This document shows, piece by piece, positions 5,711-9,413 of a DNA stretch of 9,413 nt. The translations under genes were made by a program, and so were the position numbers. Source of the DNA: Methanomethylovorans sp. PtaU1.Bin073 (lineage in GTDB: Archaea; Halobacteriota; Methanosarcinia; Methanosarcinales; Methanosarcinaceae); contig MVQW01000295.1 of the NCBI GenBank assembly GCA_002067265.1, positions 1-9,413 on the forward strand, in the 5' to 3' direction. The stretch's first letter is position 1; each line of letters starts with the position of its first letter. A model generated the notes under the pieces. It was not told the origin of the DNA, ran no database searches, and was given only the letters and a program-made list of their open reading frames with translations.

Positions 5711-6178
5711 TCATTCCATATTTGGAAACATGCCTGCCATTACTTTAGGATAGATTTTGCTGATGTCGCATCCCATTTCTTTGGCTACAACAAGTGCTGC
5801 AACTTCTATATCCACCATGTCCCCCAAATTTTCCTGTTTCCTGCTTATCAAAGCAGCAACATTCCTGTTGTCCATTCCGGAACAAGCAGTGATCATTGTC
5901 ATGATCTGTTCTATAAGCGGCTTTTCATGAAATATGCTTTCTGAAGGACGAAAACCACGAGGTATCTCTATTTTTTCCACATCAAATGTAGGAGCAAGCT
6001 TGCTGTCATTCAATTGCAATAACTTCAAGCTAAGAGCAGCATCCCTCACCTTTGAAGCATTTTCTGGAGACATCCACTTCAAGCCAAAAGAAAGAGCAAA
6101 TTCAAAATCCCTTATGGAAATAAAACTTGCAGCATGCTGTTTGAATGGTGCTGCTACAACATATAGGAACTCATCCAT
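5711..6178 (-). CDS. DUF2240-like archaeal protein of unknown function
   Basis: I recognise this 155-residue protein as resembling the uncharacterised archaeal DUF2240 family; no biochemical role is known to me. It has no signal peptide or membrane segment. The N-terminal half (DEFLYVVAAPFKQHAA, then a SIRDFEFALSFGLKWMSPE stretch at about 21-39) looks like a helical, possibly winged-helix module. The C-terminal half is helical with IDVE-type acidic and hydrophobic repeats ending KVMAGMFPNME. Its ATG at 6178-6176 overlaps the stop of the preceding gene by one base (TGATG), implying translational coupling with the 159-aa protein upstream. A transcription-related job is a guess from shape and context only. 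Confidence 0.75.
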   Translation of the reverse strand: MDEFLYVVAAPFKQHAASFISIRDFEFALSFGLKWMSPENASKVRDAALSLKLLQLNDSKLAPTFDVEKIEIPRGFRPSESIFHEKPLIEQIMTMITACSGMDNRNVAALISRKQENLGDMVDIEVAALVVAKEMGCDISKIYPKVMAGMFPNME

Positions 6179-6657
6179 CAGGATCCGCGCCTAATTTCTT
6201 CTATTATGGTATCTGCAACTCTCCCGGCTTCTGTCCTGCCAGGCCCTTCTATCCTATGTATCTGAAGGACTAGCACTTCGTTCTCAAGGATAGCACGTAC
6301 AAGATAAATATCCCCTCTAAAAGGCACACGGTTATATTTCCCATCCAGGTAACTATAATTAAGTGTCACCTTGAAATCAATTATACCTTCAGGTTCAATG
6401 GTATCGATCATCTGGTCTACATTCTTATAATTGAGTGGTTCAAAGTCCACTCCATTGCGCACAATTTCTACACTGATCTCTCTTTTTGCCTGTATCCTGT
6501 GACCTCTCTGTGCAACAGATTCAGTGACGAACATTCCGAATTTCCCGTCCATGTTCGCCATCACTTTGACAAAATAAGGAAGATCAGAGTAGTATCGGTA
6601 CTTCTGCTCGAACTCGATCTCCCTATGCGGGAATTTGTGGTATATGCGCTTTCTCAT
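6178..6657 (-). CDS. Conserved-looking hypothetical protein, 159 aa
   Basis: I do not recognise a named family. The protein is soluble with a basic N-terminus (MRKRIYHKFPHREIEFEQKY), alternating beta-like segments (YFVKVMANMDGKFGMFVTES, then KREISVEIVRNGVDF), an acidic IDTIEPEGIIDFKVTLNYSY stretch (about 84-103) and a C-terminal VLQIHRIEGPGRTEAGRVADTIIEEIRR helix. No catalytic motif stands out. The ATG at 6657-6655 has an AAGGT SD about 7 bases upstream and a TATA-like element at 6708-6697. The gene overlaps the DUF2240-like gene by one base, so the two probably form a two-gene unit with a linked role. Codon use and composition look like its neighbours, with no sign of transfer. Confidence 0.85.
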   Translation of the reverse strand: MRKRIYHKFPHREIEFEQKYRYYSDLPYFVKVMANMDGKFGMFVTESVAQRGHRIQAKREISVEIVRNGVDFEPLNYKNVDQMIDTIEPEGIIDFKVTLNYSYLDGKYNRVPFRGDIYLVRAILENEVLVLQIHRIEGPGRTEAGRVADTIIEEIRRGS

Positions 6658-6696
6658 GGTCTGGACCTTGGATGGGTCATATTACCATATACATCA

Positions 6697-6708
6697 TTTA
6701 AATATTTA
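6697..6708 (-). promoter_or_regulatory. Candidate TATA element for the 159-aa/DUF2240 gene pair
   Basis: The minus strand reads AAATATTTAAAT just after the serA stop codon. Initiation about 25 bases downstream would fall near 6677 and leave a leader of about 20 nt that contains the AAGGT SD. The short 57-bp gap would otherwise also allow read-through from serA. Confidence 0.4.
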
Positions 6709-6714
6709 TCTTCG

Positions 6715-8286
6715 TCAGAGCTTGACGAGCTTTGCAGTAAGTATTCCATCAACACTACGCATTTCTTCCAGAATGGCAGGTGATACTTCAGAGTCAACAT
6801 TGAGAGTCATAATTGTAACTCCTCCTATTGCTGCTCTGCCAACTTGCATTCCAGATATGTTGATGTTGTTCTTCCCAAGTACCATGCAGCATGGTCCTAT
6901 TACGTTAGGCCTGTTGATGTGCTTTGCAACTATCATATATCCGGATGGAATAATGTCAACGCGTTCTCCATCGATTCCAATTATTCTAGCTTCGTTTCCT
7001 ATGATGGTTCCTGCAACAGACACAGATTCTCCATTGTTGCTTAGCTTGATATGAATCTCAGAAGCCCTTTCTTCGGAAGTTTCTGACTTGCTCTCTCTTA
7101 CTTCGATCTTTCTTGACTTTGCCACTGCAGGTGCATTCACGTAGTTCACGCTGGAGCCCATTGCGCTTTGCAGCATTCCCTTCAAAGCGGCAACTGTAAC
7201 CGGCCTTGTGTCCTTCTCAGCTATCTCTCCATTATATGAGATTTCCACTTTCTCATAACTGGTTCCAAGTAACTGGGCACATACATCTGCCATGGTCTCT
7301 GCAAGATTGATATAAGGTGCAAGAACTCTCATTACTTCTGGTTTTACAGAAGGTATATTAATTGCATTCTTTGCAGTTCCGCCATTAAGGACTGAAATCA
7401 CTTCCTCAGCTATGGTGATAGCTACATTGATTTGTGCCTCTTCGGTGGAAGCTCCCAGATGAGGTGTCATAATTAGGTTATCACATTCAAGCAAGGGGCT
7501 GTCCTTTGGGGGTTCATTGACATATACATCAAGTGCAGCACCAGCGATCTTTCCACTTTTTAATGCATCTGCAAGAGCTTCTTCACTTATAATGCCTCCA
7601 CGGGCACAGTTGATAACCCTTGCAGTTTTCTTCATCACATTGAATTCTTCAGCATCAAGGATGTTCCTTGTCTCTTTGGTAAGGGGGGTATGTACTGTAA
7701 TAAAGTCAGCAGCTTCTGCAATCTCTCTAACAGTAGCCAGTTTTATCCCAAGTTCATGTGCCTTTTCTTTTGAGATGTATGGGTCATAGCCCATTATAAT
7801 CATATTGAGCCCTTGTGCCCTTTTAGCGACTTCTGCTCCAATGCGTCCAAGGCCTATAACTCCCAGGATCTTGCCATTGACTTCAACACCCATGAAATTT
7901 TTACGTTCCCATTTTCCAGCTTTCATGGAAGCGTTTGCCTGAGGTATGTTCCTTGCCATGGACATCATCATAGCAATAGTGTGCTCAGCAGCAGAAAGCA
8001 TGTTTCCTTCTGGTGCATTGGTAACGATTATACCTTTTTCAGTAGCTGCTTCAACATCCACATTGTCCACACCTACTCCTGCACGGCCTATGATCTTCAG
8101 ATTTCTGGTAGCTTCAATAACCTTTCTTGTAACCTGTGTTCCACTGCGGATAACTAGAGCATCGTAGTTTACGATTTTTACTGCTAGTTCGGTTTCTGAC
8201 AAGCCCGTGATAACATCTACATCGAAATGTTTCTGGAGCATTGACAAGCCTTCTTCGGACAATGGATCACTGACTAATATCTTCAT
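6715..8286 (-). CDS. serA: D-3-phosphoglycerate dehydrogenase with C-terminal ACT domain
   Basis: Family role: NAD-dependent oxidation of 3-phosphoglycerate to 3-phosphohydroxypyruvate, the first step of serine synthesis in the cytosol. The 523 residues match the long form of the enzyme. The substrate domain (1-about 95) is followed by the nucleotide fold with VIGLGRIG at 143-150 and an acidic D168 in GYDPY. Catalytic candidates are R229 in CARGG, E258 in NEPP and H276 in PHLGAS. An intervening domain spans about 315-450, and an ACT domain (about 460-523, [22 protein letters not shown]) is expected to bind a regulatory ligand such as serine. The ATG at 8286-8284 has a CAGGAG SD. Upstream lies a 212-bp gap with candidate regulatory dyads, so it probably starts its own transcript. 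All key residues appear intact. Confidence 0.97.
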   Translation of the reverse strand: MKILVSDPLSEEGLSMLQKHFDVDVITGLSETELAVKIVNYDALVIRSGTQVTRKVIEATRNLKIIGRAGVGVDNVDVEAATEKGIIVTNAPEGNMLSAAEHTIAMMMSMARNIPQANASMKAGKWERKNFMGVEVNGKILGVIGLGRIGAEVAKRAQGLNMIIMGYDPYISKEKAHELGIKLATVREIAEAADFITVHTPLTKETRNILDAEEFNVMKKTARVINCARGGIISEEALADALKSGKIAGAALDVYVNEPPKDSPLLECDNLIMTPHLGASTEEAQINVAITIAEEVISVLNGGTAKNAINIPSVKPEVMRVLAPYINLAETMADVCAQLLGTSYEKVEISYNGEIAEKDTRPVTVAALKGMLQSAMGSSVNYVNAPAVAKSRKIEVRESKSETSEERASEIHIKLSNNGESVSVAGTIIGNEARIIGIDGERVDIIPSGYMIVAKHINRPNVIGPCCMVLGKNNINISGMQVGRAAIGGVTIMTLNVDSEVSPAILEEMRSVDGILTAKLVKL

Positions 8287-8498
8287 CTGTATGTCTCCTG
8301 TAATGGATGATATGGTTATGGCGATTTAAGCCAATTTCCACCATTTGAGCAAATTTATACATTTCTAACTACTATGCAAGCATATTTAGCAGTTGTTGTT
8401 TCAATGTAGAGCAGAAAAGATATTTTACATACATATATCTTCCTTCTTTACTCTGATGATACTTGTCATATATGCCATAATCAGCTACTAATAATCAA
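8287..8498 (-). promoter_or_regulatory. Intergenic region with candidate serA promoter and dyads
   Basis: No gene is seen in these 212 bp. The minus strand has the serA SD (GGAG, about 8299-8296) and a TATA-like TGTATAAATT at 8361-8352 that would start transcription near 8330. A short dyad TATGC-AA-GCATA lies at 8373-8384, just upstream of the TATA-like box. A two-part hairpin, ATGGT...TGGC/GCCA...ACCAT, lies at 8344-8312. The rest is AT-rich, with pyrimidine tracts that could end the alaX transcript. Promoter and operator roles are inferred from position. Confidence 0.4.
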
Positions 8499-9206
8499 CT
8501 ACTCTTTGAAACGGAAATATACTCTTCTGTTATTCTTACCTTTATTTTCAGCTTTGAATACTTCTATATGAGGTATTTCACCAGTATTTGCAACATGTGT
8601 CCCTCCACAAGCCTGCCTGTCTATTTCAGGAATTGTGATAACTCTGATGCGTAAGGTTTCTGGAGGAAAAGCATCCTTAAGCTTTACTACTGAAGGTATT
8701 TGAAAGGCCTCTTCGCGATTCATTATTTCAATGCTTACCGGGATATTTTTATCAATTATGTTATTAACTTTTGCCTCGTAGGCCTTCAACTGTTCCCGGT
8801 CGAATTCCTCAAGAGAGAAATCCACTCTGGTTTTATCCTCAGATAACTGATTCCCGCTGATCTTTGCACCGGTTTCGCTATGTATGATAGCACTTAGGAT
8901 ATGGCATGCCGTGTGGTAGCGCATCAGCAAGTATCTCCGATCCCAGTTTATTACTCCTTTTACCGAATCTCCTTCCTTTAAACCAATAATCCCAATTTCG
9001 TGGCTTACTTTTCCATCCACTTTCCTTACGCTAATTACAGGATATTCTTTATCTTCACAGTACAGGAAACCTATGTCGCAAGGCTGGCCTCCGGCTTCAG
9101 GATAGAAAGCTGTTTTATCCAGGATCACATATTTATCATCAATGACACTTTTCACAATCGCATCGAACTCTTTAAGATAACAGTCTTCAAAATACAGTTC
9201 TTCCAT
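8499..9206 (-). CDS. alaX: AlaX-type alanyl-tRNA trans-editing protein
   Basis: Family role: a free-standing editing enzyme that hydrolyses wrongly charged tRNA-Ala (Ser-tRNA-Ala, in some members Gly-tRNA-Ala), related to the editing domain of alanyl-tRNA synthetase. The 235 residues fit the medium-length AlaX class, which has an N-terminal beta-barrel domain (YPEAGGQPCDIG at 35-46) before the catalytic domain. The zinc site is present as H98 and H102 in HTACH and C200 and H204 in CGGTH. It lacks the aminoacylation domain and C-terminal extension of full AlaRS, so it is not a broken alaS. The ATG at 9206-9204 has only an AGGT touching the start codon. With a TATA-like stretch about 25 bases upstream, a leaderless or very short-leader mRNA is possible. 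It is separated by 36 bp from the upstream gene. Confidence 0.94.
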   Translation of the reverse strand: MEELYFEDCYLKEFDAIVKSVIDDKYVILDKTAFYPEAGGQPCDIGFLYCEDKEYPVISVRKVDGKVSHEIGIIGLKEGDSVKGVINWDRRYLLMRYHTACHILSAIIHSETGAKISGNQLSEDKTRVDFSLEEFDREQLKAYEAKVNNIIDKNIPVSIEIMNREEAFQIPSVVKLKDAFPPETLRIRVITIPEIDRQACGGTHVANTGEIPHIEVFKAENKGKNNRRVYFRFKE

Positions 9207-9242
9207 ACCTATAAATGATAATGTATGGCATAAATGTATTTC

Positions 9243-9413
9243 TTAGGTATCTTTTGCAAAATTTCTAATATCTACAGATTCAATATCTTGAATAATGGCC
9301 GAATCCAAGATTTCAATATATCCTCTGCTTGCTGTTAATTTCATTGGTACCCTTGGTTTGAGCCTTGTTCTTCCCTTTCTTATTTTCCTTGTGGAAAGGT
9401 TCGGAGGCAATGC
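9243..9413 (-). CDS. C-terminal end of an unrecognised basic protein (runs off the window)
   Basis: An open frame enters at the right edge and stops with TAA at 9245-9243, giving the last 56 residues. The first 31 visible residues are rich in K and R (about ten, for example RKIRKGRTRLKPRVPMK) and are followed by a more neutral, acidic tail (GYIEILDSAIIQDIESVDIR). The basic stretch suggests nucleic acid or phosphate binding, but no domain can be named from this fragment. Support comes from the uninterrupted frame on the same strand as all other genes and a stop 36 bp before alaX. I cannot assign a function. Confidence 0.65.
   Translation of the reverse strand, partial: ALPPNLSTRKIRKGRTRLKPRVPMKLTASRGYIEILDSAIIQDIESVDIRNFAKDT

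Noticed and set aside
1..9413. CRISPR arrays, insertion sequences, integrase or attachment sites, defence or toxin-antitoxin genes
   Set aside because: No regularly spaced repeats, transposase-like proteins, terminal inverted repeats or target duplications were seen. The tRNA-Pro gene has no integrase or repeated 3' end nearby.

Overview
The window looks like chromosomal housekeeping DNA from a methanogenic archaeon, most likely in the order Methanosarcinales. The protein sequences, AT-leaning base composition (by eye), TATA-like upstream elements and strong Shine-Dalgarno (SD) sites fit a methylotrophic genus such as Methanolobus, Methanococcoides or Methanomethylovorans. The genus is inferred, not proven. 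The markers are archaeal: RNA polymerase subunits N and K, eL18, archaeal-type uS2/uS9/uL13, a Memo-family protein, the archaeal mevalonate branch (mevalonate kinase, isopentenyl phosphate kinase, type 2 IPP isomerase) and a tRNA intron with a bulge-helix-bulge motif. Every gene I can support is on the minus strand, so transcription runs from high to low coordinates. No mobile element, CRISPR array, phage gene or defence system is visible.

In transcription order: (1) 9413-9243, C-terminal end of an unrecognised basic protein. (2) 9206-8499, an AlaX-type trans-editing enzyme that clears mischarged tRNA-Ala. (3) 8286-6715, phosphoglycerate dehydrogenase (SerA), preceded by a 212-bp intergenic region with dyads and a TATA-like element. 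(4) 6657-5711, two overlapping genes: a 159-aa protein of unknown function and a DUF2240-like protein. (5) 5566-4138, the ribosomal/RNA polymerase cluster eL18, uL13, uS9, rpoN, preceded by a structured leader of about 145 bp. (6) 4137-4040, an intron-containing tRNA-Pro(CGG) whose first nucleotide directly follows the rpoN stop codon. (7) 3841-2985, rpoK (TTG start) and rpsB, joined by a TAATG overlap after a 198-bp gap with inverted repeats. (8) 2918-1, a Memo-family protein, mevalonate kinase, isopentenyl phosphate kinase and the N-terminal part of IPP isomerase, packed with gaps of 1-16 bp.

The genes link information processing (ribosome, RNA polymerase, tRNA) with isoprenoid lipid precursor synthesis. 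This is the classic archaeal L18e-L13-S9-rpoN-rpoK-(eno)-S2-(Memo)-mvk-ipk-fni neighbourhood. Enolase, which sits between rpoK and rpsB in several other archaea, is absent from that position here. I see no convincing new multi-gene system. The items most worth a second look are RNA-level: the tRNA-Pro intron and its tight junction with rpoN, inverted repeats in the pre-tRNA flanks and in the rpoN-rpoK gap, a hairpin that could mask the Memo-gene SD, and the leader of the eL18 operon.
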